A DNA stretch of 64,000 bases from contig OZ022500.1 in assembly GCA_963989385.1 (NCBI GenBank), forward strand, positions 118,089,842 to 118,153,841. The letters are read 5' to 3'. The stretch is from Ctena decussata. Its lineage: Eukaryota > Mollusca > Bivalvia > Lucinida > Lucinidae. Every line of letters begins with the position of its first letter. The first letter of the stretch is position 1. The notes under the pieces are model-generated. The model was given only the letters and a program-made list of their open reading frames with translations. It was not told the origin of the DNA and made no database searches. Positions 11,562 to 23,734 of this stretch are shown in pieces. The translations under genes were made by a program, and so were the position numbers.

Positions 11562-12450
11562 ATATAGCTACGCCCCTGACACCCTTCCTCAATCTGTTAC
11601 AGAACGTTAGTGCCTACCCCGCAAGTGTCTTTTGCAAGGCCTATCTTGGTCCAACCGGTGGTTTCCTTTAACTCTGACATTAGCTTGTCACTGAGTCTTC
11701 GATTCCTATGATGATTGTATGCTCAAAGCTACAGATCAGGCGAGTTTTGAGGATAATTCTGAGATAGTTTTCTTATGTCTAAACAAAATCGATGTTGTGA
11801 CCCCTCATTAGAACTGTGTCGATGAGACGGTTCAAAGGAGGGCACATCATAGTTCTTTTTTTTTTATTGATGGCTACAGAAAATCAACTCTGAATCATCC
11901 CTTTTACCCCTTCATATCTGGAGAACTAACTTGTTTCACTGCGATGTGTCGCTGGTGAGTTATGAGGCCCTACGCTGAAGCTACATCAATATTTGAGAGA
12001 AGTAAGGCTTTAATTCCTATACAGTTAGTGTCAGCAACTATAAAAGAAAGAGTAATCCATTAAAATGTACTAACGGTACGAATTCGGAGTCGTATAACTA
12101 GAATTCGAGTTAAATATGGACATTCTGTAGAGAATACAATCATCATATAAAGTGGAGTTTATCGTATCTGAACCTTCTTCAAGTCTTGCTAGTAGAGTTA
12201 TAGCTCTTTTAACTGATGTTTAAATTAGGGGGTGGTTTATTGGCCTTGTAACAAGAAAACTACCCAACAGGATCCGCGCAGACTGATCAGAGTCTCCGCT
12301 TAAATTACTATGTAGATGTACCATGGTTTATATCAGGGAAGACTTCTATCAGACCGTGTCTTCGTTATCCACACTTGTCACGAGGTACGGTTCCTTATAT
12401 TACATAAAATTTGTTTTCGTGTGGCAACAAAGCAAGAAAAATAGAATCTA

Positions 12451-12639
12451 TCATTGGTCTCCGATGAGGACAGGGAAATCCCAACCAGAGGGCACAAGGG
12501 GTGCGTCGGAAACGAGGCTTGCCGGAAATCCCAACCCGAGGGCACACGGGGTGCGTCGGAAACGAGGCTTGCCGAGTTTCCGACACACCCCTTGTGCCCG
12601 AGGGTTGGGATTTCCCTGTCCGCATCGGAGACCGATGAG
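12451..12639. mobile_element. Foldback element with tandem arm duplication
   Basis: The left arm begins TCATTGGTCTCCGATG and the right arm is its complement, ending CATCGGAGACCGATGA. The unit GAGGGCACANGGGGTGCGTC is present twice in the left half and once inverted in the right. The apparent open frames here are only readings of this palindrome. Confidence 0.8.
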
Positions 12640-13519
12640 TGATTTTCTTACCTTCGATAATAATTATTTCAAATTGAACTGGGAACTATGCGAATGTACA
12701 CAAGCGTAAGAAGTATTGTGAGCTTACGTCAACGTTATTTCAAACGTCAGTTGGTTATGTATTCAAAATCGCGGCACCCTCGACAGTGTTTGTGAAAAAT
12801 GTTGACTATTTAAGATATTTTTTTTTCTCTCGATTTTAAGACATAGAAACAGATGACGGACTGAATTAAGAATGGATTTCTTTGGAGAAATTCATTGCTT
12901 TAAAAAATAATGCATAAAGTATAGAATCGCCGATCCGGGCTAATCGCATTTCATTGAGCGAGTAGTGATACACAGAATTCAAGCTCGTGTGAGCTGTCCC
13001 AACACATGGGCTAGACAGAATATTCCAGCAACCCTTAAAATAGAACAAACTTTGTCTCATAGGTGAGATATAATAATTCTGAATGTCTCCTTATGGCAAA
13101 ATATTTATTCTATTATTTAGACAAACAACCAGAAATAAATTGCTGTGCTCGAAAAGTGTCTTGATGTCGAGCTGTCGTGCGCAACTACGTGTACTTTTCC
13201 CATCTTTTCAATCGCTTGTGAAAGCCCCGGGTTGACTGCCAGCTACTATTGTCGTACTACTAATACAGCCCCAATCAAGTTCGAGTTTTGATGATGGTTC
13301 CAAAATAATTATGTCCCGGTCTAATCCATAAAACATTCGTCAAAGTACCTCATTAGAACCACCTCACTTTGTTTGATTCTAATATGTTTTATGAGAAAGT
13401 TAAAAATATCCAAAATCCAAAATTCACCATCAAAATTCGCCCTTATGTGGAATTCTGATAAGCGTCGATGGATTTAGAGAATATTCGATGAGTGACTTTG
13501 TTATTACTAACAACAACGG

Positions 13520-13818
13520 CTACATGAGAAATCCCCCGTCACCATAACGATTAAACCTTATCTCCACTTCAAAGTCTTCCTCGTCCTCGCCCCCTTCAGC
13601 CCCGGGGTCAGGCTCAGCCCCGTCTTCGTCGTGATAATCCTCGTCCGCTATAGTGCTGGAAGAACTACTGGAAGCCGAACTGGAACTACCACCGTCGTTA
13701 GGGCCGACATTTACACTCTCACGTGGCATGTCGGCCAAGTACTGATTCTTTATATTGTTGATATGTGTCCAGTCGGCCTCTTCAAGGTCTGGTATGACGA
13801 TGCTTATACCCGACAGAG
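13520..13818 (-). CDS. F-box gene, coding exon 3 (C-terminal)
   Basis: 98 residues plus TAG at 13522-13520. The acceptor is TTCTGTTCTACCTCAG|CTCTG. It starts LSGISIVIPDLEEADW, then has a run of Ser and a Glu/Asp-rich tail (EDYHDEDGAEPDPGAEGGED). A foldback element begins only about 20 bp upstream of this acceptor. Confidence 0.85.
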
Positions 13819-16080
13819 CTGAGGTAGAACAGAAATAAGCCGTGGCATGACAAAACCAACAAAGTGGCATTGCGTACGCCCAGCCTTCTCAGAGTCTTCG
13901 CTGTCCGTATGGAGCTAGCTTAGACCCTTGGCTAACCTTTAAGCGGACAGGAAAGACTCTGATCAGACTGGGCGGATGCCCAGGCTGATCTGAGTCTTCG
14001 CTGGACGCACATGCCACTTAGAAGGTTTTGTCATGTCAGGCCTCAAATGTTCAGTTACAAATGAAAAAGTGTACCGTAAAAGTTCTAAGTATTGGGACGT
14101 ATAGTTCTACGCAAACAGTGTAGATCCAGAACAGACTGCGCCTACAGGAGCAGTCTGATCAGGGTTTACTCTATTTGCCATAGTATCTGCATCATTTGGA
14201 CGCATTACTAAATTGTAAAGCCAAACAGTTCCATTTTTAGGACAATTATGGTAATAAATTTAGGCTACTATGTATCCCAAATTTAAGATTTTTCGGCATA
14301 TCAGGGGCTACACAAACGTCAAAGAAGTTCTAACGACGCTAAGACCATCTGCTATGATATAGGTAAGTTATACATACATTTAAAAAAAAGTATTTGTTAC
14401 TGTCAGTGAGTGGCTTTTGCCCTCTAGTTGTTTTCCCCCGGAAAAAATTACTATGATTTTTTCGTAGTAGAATTTCTCACCGGAAAAAATGGCTATATAG
14501 TAGAATTTCTCCCTAGAAATATGACTATATAGCCAATTTTCCCTTGGGAAAATCCACTATACGTGTATACAAAACTATGGGGGAAAAGTGGCTCAATCCA
14601 CTATATAGTCGTCCTTCCTACAGATATTTTTTCCGGGATGGGGTAGGGAGAGGGGGAGGGGGATAGAAAATGGGGGAAAACGACTCTCCGACATTTCTAA
14701 TACGATTTTCGCAAAATGGATGCAAATTGGACAAAGAAATCAAGTTTCATTTTTTTAAGATTCTAATAAACGACCCATTTACTCTCCCAGTGGTGAACAT
14801 TTACGTAACAGTTTATTTACGAAGTAACAAATTTCAAGTGATTTGTGGTCCAATATATCACTAGGAGGTCAGTCTTAAAGTGGATATATCACAAGCACGA
14901 AACGCGAGTGATATATTCACTGACGACTGACCGACAACCAGTGATATATTGTAAGCAAGAACCTATTTCGCTTCTAACACTGAAGAACGACGGAAACGTG
15001 GACGAAATCCTGCCAACAACTATGACTGTAACAAAGGCGTTCTACATGTATTTCGTAAGTTTTTGATGCCTACTTTTTGCCGGTTTATCTGGCAAAAATG
15101 TATGCTATTTATATTAAATAATTACATAATTTTGCCATTAAAAGGAAGGAACCGTTGTTTATAATGATGCATGTTCACAAGTTTACACTATTAGGAGAAC
15201 AATGGTGGGGGCTTTGAGGAACACTTACTTAGCTTTTTGTCATAGTGTAATTTACATATGGCTACCACGGTGTCCACTGACAGTCTACACTCTAAGCTTA
15301 TGTCATGTATCCGTGTGCATTTCCCCAACAAACACAACAACTCATCATCTATGGGCTGATGACAGGTGAAACACATGCCTAACGACTCTGAAAAACGAAA
15401 AACACAAAACTGAAATGAAAATGTGAAAAAGGAGGGGGACACATGCGTTTAATTATACAACACATATTAAGGTTGAAGACCATATGGTTCAGGGTTCGAG
15501 GTTATAAAACTTGAGAATAATCTCAGACTCTAAATAAAGCACACTGGTTGGCTGCTTCCGAGCATGTGCTCGGAAGCAGCCAATCAGTGTGCTTTATTTT
15601 GAGTTTGAGAATGTACTCAAGTTTTATAACCTCTGGGCCAGGTTGGATTTTGGTACTAATATTGGTACCATCTAGATACATGCACATGAGAACTTCCAGC
15701 TTCTGCTAAGTGCAACTGGTCCGGTCGTTCCGAAGGATATGTGGGCATGACGGCCATCTTGAAAAGCAGACCATGACAATTATTTGTTTTTGTTTGTTGT
15801 TGTTTTCGTCTCATATTATGTAAATGCTAACTACGAAATGTTTTTGAATCGGTTTACAATCAGAGAAGTAGACATTTGAAACTGTTAACTTAACTGACTG
15901 ACAACGGGCTGACGATGGCAACTACCTACCGGAACTTGTGACTAAGTGTGGGTCTTGTAAGCGCAGCAAAAACATGGCCTATGTCTCACGAAAGCTTACC
16001 ACTAGAACCACGCAACTCTTGAAATCTTCCAAAACATATATATCGGCTGCTTGCCTCCCTTACAGAAGAATTAGTAGCTT

Positions 16081-16146
<66 letters not shown>

Positions 16147-17782
16147 AACATTCAGTCCCAGCTCCAGCAGTCTTAGGGACGATATGTATAAAGATTAGCA
16201 TAAATTTGTACCAAAACTTCAAGAAACAAGCTGAAAGGGGGGTGGGGGCAAAGCTCAGAAAAATTCAGGAGTTTCAAACCCTAAACCTAGTGTGTGTCTA
16301 CAGAATATATACATATGTTCACAAATATCTGTCAAACAGTTTATGAGAAACTGTTTTCGAATACTACAAAGGAGCAAAACTAAGCAAGAAACCCCTTATA
16401 GTTAAAACTGAAAAGTGTGTGTGAACTCTTTTCTTCTCCTGTATTTATACTGAACAAAATGGAAGCGAAAATGACCAAAAAAATCCTAAACTATAAACAG
16501 GACATAAAATATCGAAAAGGGGCATAACTCAGGCAAAAGGGTCGATATTTCAACTCATAATCTTGATGCACATCTTTCAATAAAATCCGTCAAACGGTCT
16601 TAGAGAAGTAGCAATAACAGAACCAAAATTATAGAGGCATAACTCAGCAGGAAATCTCTTCCGGGAAAACTGAGAAAAACGTGTCAACCCTCTTCAATTG
16701 CTGCTGTCAGAGAGTAGCTTTTCCCCCCTAGTAGATTTTCCCCCCGGAAAAATGACTATGATTTTTCCATAGTTGAATTTCCCACCGGAAAAATGGCTAT
16801 ATAGTAGAATTTCCCCCCGGAAATATGACTATGTAGCAAATTTTCCCCGGGGAAAATCTACTATACGTGTTTTTGCATAGCCGTTTTTCCCCTCTATAGT
16901 GGATTTTCCCCCTGGTAACATGATTGCAGGAAAACACGCTACATAATGGAATTTGCTCCTTCTCCAACTATAATAGTCAGGTTCATAACTGAAACAGAAA
17001 GGGTATCTGTCCGTAAAATACCGATGGATAAAAGATGCTAGAACCGCATGCATGTGTCCACCAGTCTGTCTTATTATCGTTTTGGGGAAAACGGGTAGGC
17101 ATTTTGCTTTTCCATTTTGCCAAAAACGGATACGAGTGTACGTGGTTTTGTGCATAATTTTGTGTTGATACAAGCGTTCATCTGTGCGTGCGCGCAGCGG
17201 AGTGCCTGGACTAGTATTCGTCTTTCATGCAGGAGTCGTGGGTTCGACTCCCATTGGGAAATACGTCCGATTATGATTTTCAATGTAATAAACTCCCTAC
17301 TAAATCAAACATTACTAGCCAAAGCACCCGTTCGTACATCTTCCTGTAAGCTTGCATGCGTACGTGTCTGCAATGGGAAGAAACCGGAACTTGTTTGTTC
17401 CTTAAATAAGTAATTATTAATTATTATAAAATATGGTTTCTAAATTTGCATATTGATTTTTTTTAATTAATCACATTTATTACCTCCCTTGAAGTACTGA
17501 TACATTTCCTATGCGATTAATTCCATAAAATGTCACTGTTACATTACGTTCCGTTTCATTCCGTTCCGCAAAATACCAATAGCCATACCAAATTTACTAA
17601 TAGCCAATTTCCCGGTGGGGGAAAAAGGACTATGGGGGAAAAGCGGCTCTATGAGGTCCGGACAATTCACTATATAGCCGTCCTTCCTATAGCCATTTTT
17701 CCGGGGAGAAAGGGGGAAAAACCACTCTCTGACAGCTGCATCTATGAAACAAATTTGAATATAATTGAAGCTAAAACTGAGC

Positions 17783-17849
<67 letters not shown>

Positions 17850-20307
17850 AAAAATAGGAAAAAGATATCAAAGGGGCATCACTTAGGCATAAATTATCAG
17901 AATCGTAACCATAATGCACAGCTTCATATCAGTATGTGTTCACATACTTAATTCCATGACAAACCGTCAAATGGTCTGACAGGAGTTGCGACAACAAATA
18001 TTTTTCACAAAAAATTACAGAGGGGAATAATTCAGCTCTAAACATTTCCAAGAAAAACTGTAAAATATATATCAACTCTTTTCTTATGCTGCAACTATGA
18101 ACAAAATTTGTAACAAATCGGAGCAAAGGACCTGGTATGATAAGGTCCATATTTGGCCCCCCACACAATTCATTTTTCAAAAGTTCTATCTCGAGAATAA
18201 AAATATATACAAAGGAAAGTTCCGACCTAGAATGAAGCAGCAAACACAAAATTAACCCGTTCTTGCATAAAATATTTGTGTTTTTATCTTCAACATACCC
18301 ATACCCCCAGCATATTTTGACGAAAATGATGAATATGGTAGCCTTTGCGGCTTTCTAAATATATGAGCCCGGCCTCCAGCACATTTTATATTTTGTATAC
18401 AGACATAATTTTGATATATTTACATGTCATAAAAAAATTAAATGTGCTGGAGACAGGGGTTTATGCTTATTTTAAACTTTTTGTTATCAAACTGGCAGCG
18501 TTTGGAACATTTGCCCTGATTTCTCAACACAAAAACGCCCATATTTCCGCCCATAGACAAAATAAACATAGGTTGTGGGTATTCATTTTCTTAAGCCGTG
18601 TTCATGAGCACTTTTTGCACCCGGGTGCAAAAATACACCCGGGGTGCAAATTTGCGCCCCGGGTGTATTTTTGGGCACGTGAACGGTGTTTTAAGAAAAA
18701 GCCCCCGGGTGCAAAAATTGCCCCCGGTGCAAATTTGACCCTACTTTCGAGGTGGTGCAATTTTATTTGCACCCCGGTGCAAATTTGCCCCCGGGTGCAA
18801 ATTGTGCATATGAACGCAAAATGTGTTTATCAGTATATATTTTGATCTAGGATTTTTCAAAATGACATGATCTTGTATAATCCGATACCAAAATTAGCTA
18901 TCAAAGTTCTCTTTATCAAATTGAAAATCAGACTATTATCAAAACAGATATATGCATAAATTACTGAGACTACGATTTTGGTCATTCTTAAGCAAGATGT
19001 CCACCCGTCAACATTGTAAATGTGGAAGCGGTTGAGACGACGTGACAACAGATGTCTTGGACATCTGGAGCAATGTTACAGTGCAAAACGAAATTGACGA
19101 TGCTGCGGTGTCCGATACAGTAGTTTATAAGAATATTTCCAAGTTAATGAAAGAGAGGGGCTTCGAATTATTTGATACACAGTGTAAACAGAGGATGAAA
19201 ACTCTTTAAACAAATTACCGACCAGCTCGTGACAACCTGAAAAAAGGTGGAAGAGGCTCATTTCCCTCCGGAAACTTAACGTAGGCTGTGAATAGCTCGT
19301 CCACGATTGCCAAGCAAACCCATTTCACACATTCACACACAGTGGACTTGGCAATTCCGAAAAGGTTCCCTATCGTCCTATACTCTGAAGACCCAGCTAA
19401 ATGATATAGAGTTACTGCCACTTGCAGCTAAACTGAAAGAACGTGTATCCGCGCATCCCGTCGGAGTTTCCCGCGCAGTCTGCTACACAGATTGTCAAAA
19501 GAGGCCTTTGACATGCGGAAATCGTTTCGCCACTGGTCACCAGTGTAAGTCCCAAGCACTATAGTCGTCCACCACTCTTGACTACGCAGTTTCTCCCAAA
19601 TGGCTCTTTCTCAGCTCTATTCTTAACATCTTAAATCAGCGAATTTCTGCTCAAAACTGGGTAGCTTATGTTAAGTTTAATGTCAAATCCAGGTACGTAT
19701 GGACACAACTTATTTGCATATGAACGCTACACAAAGGGGTGCAAATTTGCCCCCCGGGTGCAAAAAGTACACAAGAACACGGCTTTAGTTAGAACACAAG
19801 GAATAAGTTGGTACACATTTTATTTTGATCTGTTGGAAGTTTTTGGTTAGAGTCTCTGGACTTGAAACGTCATTGGATGGGATACCTGGACAGGCCGTGT
19901 GGAGTATACAGGTGGTTAGCAGTGGTAGCCAACATATAAGAGTTTCATTAAAAGCCTATCATCAGGACCTTTAAGAGCTATTGTAACTGTCATATTTAGT
20001 TATTAAACAATTTCTTCTTGCAATATTTTCTGAATATTATTGAAACAATATAGGCACGTCAGAAATCGTGTTATTCTGTGAATTCACAAAGACGAAATCG
20101 GAAATAGGCCTACATTATTCCTGTTTGTTCCCATACGCACAAATGATAAGCAATTGAGACCATGCAATTTCAAGAGAATTTGAAGGGGCCAAAAACGGCC
20201 CTTACCATATCAGGTCCTTTAATGCATTAGTTGGGAGACAGATTTAAAAAAAGTCAGTATGACTTTATGAATACTTATGTCCATGAAATGAATGCATATG
20301 TATCTGA

Positions 20308-20338
<31 letters not shown>

Positions 20339-22000
20339 GTCAAAATAGAAAATAAGTCCCTTTTTATCAAAATGCCGAAAGCTTCAATGCAAATGATTTT
20401 TTGAATGTCTACAACGACAATAAAACCATAGTTTTCTGTCTGCTTTAGATTCTATACATGTATCTGTACATGACCTGTTTTAAATTCTTTTTTTTTTTAT
20501 CGTTTCCAAGTTGTGCAGTTTTGACATCATCATTGATTTTTAAGCACATACAGTTTCATGTATGCATATTTTTACAAACATAAAATTTGGGTGATTTATC
20601 TGAGATGCATTTTTCTATCTTATTTTATAATTAGTGAAACAACATTTGGCAAAAAACAATCGAAACAAAAATATGAAAATATCTGTTTTAATGCTTGATT
20701 TTCATCCGGTACACTATTGTTATGGGACAACTTTTGCTTTCGTTGTTAGGGGACACTATTGCTTCTGTTGTTAGGCGCCTAATGTATTGTTTTCGTTTAA
20801 TTCATAACTAGTATTGATGAAATTATTATACTTGTCGTGTTCATGAATTTTAGGAATAATACGTTTAAAACAAAAAATAATCGTTAATATTTCACCTCTT
20901 TACTTACCTAAAGTGTGCCTATATATGTTTCCAACGTGTCTGAGCAATGGTGCCAATCGTTGTTCCGTGTCGTCAATTCTAGCCCATGAGGTCAGGTAAA
21001 TCTCTACTAAAGGAATGCCCCTCACAAACGGTGATCGCATATCGTTGCCTCGGAGAATAGTCGTGCAAATGTAGATCCCGACCCTCACTTTTCGACAACA
21101 TTTCGCAAATTGCTCCCAGCTTTCTGATGATATTTCTATACCTCTCACTTCGCCCTCCATCATCAGCGAGAGATATTCAAGTGTCTTTGATAAGTTCTTA
21201 CCAAAGGCTAGTAAAATTTGACTGTTTACATACTTATAGTTCAAATGAAGTTGTTCTAGGCATTGAAACCTTGACATTGCATTTATGTATCTTACTTGTC
21301 GAATAGGGTAAACGTTTGTCTCAAATAAGTTTTCCATGTAAATAGCCTTTATAGTGTTCGTTGTTGGTCCTTTAGTAAGAGCTTCTAACACTCTGCATCC
21401 ATCGAAAATGCGCATTCTACCACTGGACAAGCACGCCGTCTCTAGATACTTTTGTTTTCTGAGCATTCTACAAAGTGCCGTGACGACTCTATTCCTTGAC
21501 AAGATGAAATGCCAATGTTGCTCCATCAACAGATTGTCCAAGTCTATTTCTTTCAGATGAATGTCGTTCCTCAACGTCAACCGCCGGAGGAAGTTGTCAG
21601 CGGCCTTGGAAATCAACGCACACGACCTGAATGACGGCTGGCCAAACCCAATCTTCAACTTATTCAAATGTTGTCCATGTTTACTGAGAAACTGAATCTC
21701 CTTTTCTGCTGTTTTGTCCGCGGCCATAGAGCTGAACTCGATTTTTCTCTCTCGCCATAGAACTGGAGAAGAAAAAAGACGATTCCAATGTTTACAGACG
21801 CAGGCCATGTTCAGCTTATCAGTGTCTTTGAGGTAAGAATAGACTTCAACAAGTGAAACGTCGGGTAACTGGCCCCAGTCACTGATGGTCGACATTGTTG
21901 ATTCCTGTGGTTGACTTCGGACGCCGTTGCTAGTCACAACGCCGACGTCAACGGCGCACCGCTTATTAACGTTACGTTCATTTGTCAATTTAAGAGCCAT
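13520..22000 (-). CDS. F-box protein, FBXO39/FBXO33-like, three coding exons
   Basis: Coding exons 22000-20908, 15387-15229 and 13818-13520 total 1551 nt, so 516 residues. Junction phases are 1 and 1 and both agree. The F-box is near residues 38-85 (WGQLPDVSLVEVYSYL ... VCKHWNRLFSSPVLWRERKI) and should bind SKP1 in an SCF ubiquitin ligase. The middle is Leu-rich repeat-like, as in FBXO39. The join across exon 2, RHTLESLG ... IDDELLCLLGKC, follows the FBXO39 C-terminal pattern. The extension beyond the family is a Ser run followed by a very acidic tail. The first in-frame ATG (22000) lies inside a transposon end; Met36 (21895), just before the F-box, is the alternative start. The substrate is unknown. 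Confidence 0.85.
13839..14043. mobile_element. Foldback element, GAGCCGCGACACGAC family, copy 3
   Basis: Starts AGCCGTGGCATGACAAAACC and ends in the inverted GGTTTTGTCATGTCAGGCC. It is about 205 bp and internally deleted compared with copies 1, 2 and 5. It abuts the polypyrimidine tract of the exon 3 acceptor of the F-box gene. Confidence 0.8.
14401..14693. mobile_element. TGTCAGAGAG element, short copy
   Basis: Ends TGTCAGTGAGTGGCTTTT and the complement of AAAACGACTCTCCGACA. The interior consists of TTCCCC-GGAAAAATGGCTATATAG-type units in both orientations. This is a deletion derivative of the longer copies at 16705 and 54257. No clear target duplication remains. Confidence 0.75.
14850..14955. 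repeat. Repeat with AGTGATATAT units
   Basis: CAATATATCACTAGGAGGTC, GTGGATATATCACAAGCACG, GTGATATATTCACTGACGAC and CAGTGATATATTGTAAGC occur in alternating orientation. The open frames across it show no known domain. It lies in F-box intron 2. Confidence 0.45.
15229..15387 (-). CDS. F-box gene, coding exon 2
   Basis: 159 nt, phase 1 in and out. The acceptor is TTTTTCAG|AGTCGTT and the donor is AGCTAA|GTAAGTG. It encodes SLGMCFTCHQPIDDELLCLL and ends in LHYDKKL. The several Cys residues suggest metal binding only if read alone; the alignment to FBXO39-type C termini is the better explanation. Confidence 0.8.
15498..15633. mobile_element. CCAAT/TATAAAA hairpin element, copy 2
   Basis: 136-bp near-perfect palindrome bounded by GAGGTTATAAAACTTGAG and its complement, with central CCGAGCATGTGCTCGG. 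It sits about 110 bp upstream of the exon 2 acceptor of the F-box gene. Confidence 0.85.
16084..16143. repeat. (CT)n microsatellite
   Basis: About 29 uninterrupted CT units. It lies in F-box intron 1. Confidence 0.95.
16210..16704. repeat. Degenerate GGGGCATAACTCA repeat
   Basis: Diverged tandem sequence with GGGGCATAACTCAG, CCGTCAAACGGTCT and TCAACTCTTTTCTT motifs. It continues at 17740-18200 after interruption by the element at 16705, which shows the insertion came later. Confidence 0.6.
16705..17734. mobile_element. TGTCAGAGAG element, 1-kb copy
   Basis: Ends TGTCAGAGAGTAGCTTTTCC and the complementary AAAAACCACTCTCTGACA. The flanking duplication is GCTGC at 16700-16704 and 17735-17739. 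Related host repeat at about 18090 reads TGCTGCAACTATGAA, an unoccupied site. Inside are TTCCCCCCGG/TATATAG units and a tRNA-like SINE segment. No transposase. Confidence 0.82.
17185..17280 (+). mobile_element. tRNA-like SINE head inside the TGTCAGAGAG element
   Basis: Contains AGTGCCTGGACTAGTATTCG, a box-A-like segment, and GGGTTCGACTCCC as box B. The folded stem is imperfect, so this is a SINE part and not a tRNA gene. The same segment appears inverted at 55190-55310 inside the other long copy. Confidence 0.6.
17786..17854. repeat. (CA)n followed by poly(A)
   Basis: About 21 CA units followed by about 27 A residues. Confidence 0.95.
18594..19784. mobile_element. PIF/Harbinger DNA transposon, decayed
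   Basis: The terminal inverted repeats begin AGCCGTGTTCATGAGCAC (left) and, read inward from the right end, AGCCGTGTTCTTGTGTAC. The flanking target duplication is TTA (18591-18593 and 19785-19787), the 3-bp type used by this superfamily. Sub-terminal GGGTGCAAATTTGC motifs are repeated many times on the left. It carries a broken transposase gene on the minus strand. It is nested in F-box intron 1. Confidence 0.85.
19076..19640 (-). pseudogene. Harbinger (HARBI1-type) transposase fragment
   Basis: The minus-strand translation from 19640 gives EWWTTIVLGTYTGDQWRNDF, then FRMSKASFDNLCSRL and, after one in-frame stop, LYHLAGSSEYRTIGNLFGIA and KSTVCECVKWV. These are the N-terminal motifs of Harbinger nucleases. 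The frame then shifts and the C-terminal DDE catalytic part is missing, so it cannot be active. Confidence 0.82.
20311..20338. repeat. Poly(T) tract
   Basis: 28 T residues; on the minus strand this is poly(A). No SINE or LINE body was recognised next to it. Confidence 0.9.
20908..22000 (-). CDS. F-box gene, coding exon 1
   Basis: 364 codons plus one base. The donor is CACTTTAG|GTAAGT at 20907/20906; the open frame runs two codons into the intron before a stop. It encodes the F-box and most of the repeat-like substrate-binding part (KLKIGFGQPSF, LEQLHLNYKYVN, LEYLSLMMEGE). The reading frame is open upstream to 22030 but without another ATG. Confidence 0.88.
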
Positions 22001-22664
22001 TCTCTGTAACCACTTAAAAAGTCGCGCCACGCATAGTCATCGATTTTGCTCAAACTTTCCTTATTTACTTATTGTGACACCAAAGCAAGAAAACCATGTC
22101 GATTTCATTCCTACATGTGCCCGTTGCCATGGCAACGGCTGTTGAATTTTTTGTCTGAAATTGAGGTAAAAATTGTACTAAAATAGACATATTTCTAACA
22201 AATTTATGTATCAGAAAAAGAATGACATACTCTAAATGCTTCTCATATGTAAATTTCTTGTTCACCTTGAGTCGACACCAAAACTTTGAATTGTATTTGG
22301 AATGCTTGTAATGTCATCAGGCTTGGGCAAAGTGGGTGGGGGTAGTGCTATATTGCGAAAGGCTATTTTAAGGCAGTTTTAAGGATATTTGTAGAATTCT
22401 TGCAGCCATACCGGCATCTGTGTGCAGCTTCATCTAACAAAGCAACATTCCAAGAATAAGTTTCTGGAAAAACATGCCTGGGAAAGTATACTTCCTGAAG
22501 CGTTACCATAGCAACAATAAGTGGACCGTCGCAAAATTCGAAAATGTAGGGTAATAATACTTATAATGTCAAATCATCATATCTTATAGATATATGTGTT
22601 CCTAAATTTTTAAATACACTTAATAGTAAATTGGTCTTTTATAAAATATCAACTTATTGCTAGT

Positions 22665-23690
22665 TTCTCTGTTCAAGGTCAAGGTCAAGGTCACAGAAGC
22701 ACGAAAAGTTGGCTAAAATGCGTTTTTTTCTTATACTTTTGTGTTGTCTAGCAACAAAATATTGCAGCATTGTCTTTGTACTTGGAGTTTATTTAGTGAA
22801 TGACAACAACTTTCAAATACACATATAGCTGGCTTTCTCCAGTAACAGCCAAGGTCAAGGTCAAGGTCACAATTACAAGAAAAATGATAAAAATGCACAT
22901 TTGTGTTAATAATTTTTTCTCTGTATCAACAGTAAATTTATGTAATGTCTTTCTACTTGGCCTTTATTTAGTATATATCAATAGCTTTCAAATGCACATG
23001 TAGCTTGTTTTCTCCAGTAACCTCCAAGGTCAAGGTCAAGGTCACAAAAACAAGAAAAATGCTAAAAATGCACATTTTGTTCATGTTTTATGTTCTGTAT
23101 CAACTGTAGATACAGAAAATGTATTTGTACTTGGTCTTTATCTAGTATATTTCAATAATTTTGTAAAGCACATATAGCTTGTTTCCTAAAGTAGCTTCCA
23201 AGGTCAAGGTCAAGGTAACAAACACAAGAAAAATGCTAAAATGCACATTTTCCTCACATTTTATGTTCTTTATCAACACTTAATAGAGCAAATGTCTTTG
23301 GACTTGGCCTTTATTTCATATTACTATAGCTTTCAAATGCACATATAGCTTGTTTCTTTCATTAACCTACAATGTCAAGGTCAAGGTCACAAAAATGAGA
23401 AAGATGCTAAAATGCACCTTTCATTCATATTTTGTGTTCCGTATCAACAGTAAATACAGAATGTGTATTTATACTTTGTCTTTATCTGGAATATAACAAT
23501 AGCTTTCAAATACATGTACAGTTCGTTTCCTCCAGAAACTTCCAAGGTCAAGGTCAAGGCCATAAAAACAAGAAAATGCTAAAAATGCACCTTTTGTTAA
23601 TATTTTTGTTCGGTATCAAAATTAAATGTAGAAACTGTATTTGTGCTTGGTCTTTATTTAGTATACATCTCCTCTTAAACGACAAGGCTC
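22665..23690. repeat. Left-arm tandem array with AAGGTCAAGGTCAAGGTCA
   Basis: Six units about 174 bp apart, each with two or three head-to-tail AAGGTCA motifs (near 22674, 22851, 23025, 23198, 23372 and 23541). TCAAGGTCA is the extended half-site bound by SF-1/FTZ-F1 and ERR-type nuclear receptors. Whether it is bound here is unknown. Confidence 0.85.
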
Positions 23691-23734
23691 ATTCTTACCA
23701 AATTTCAAATCTAGCATCTTTAGGCAGGGGGAAC

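Noticed and set aside
15229..15387. Separate zinc-finger gene suggested by CFTCH...C...C
   Set aside because: Splice phases and the FBXO39-like C-terminal pattern make it the second exon of the F-box gene.
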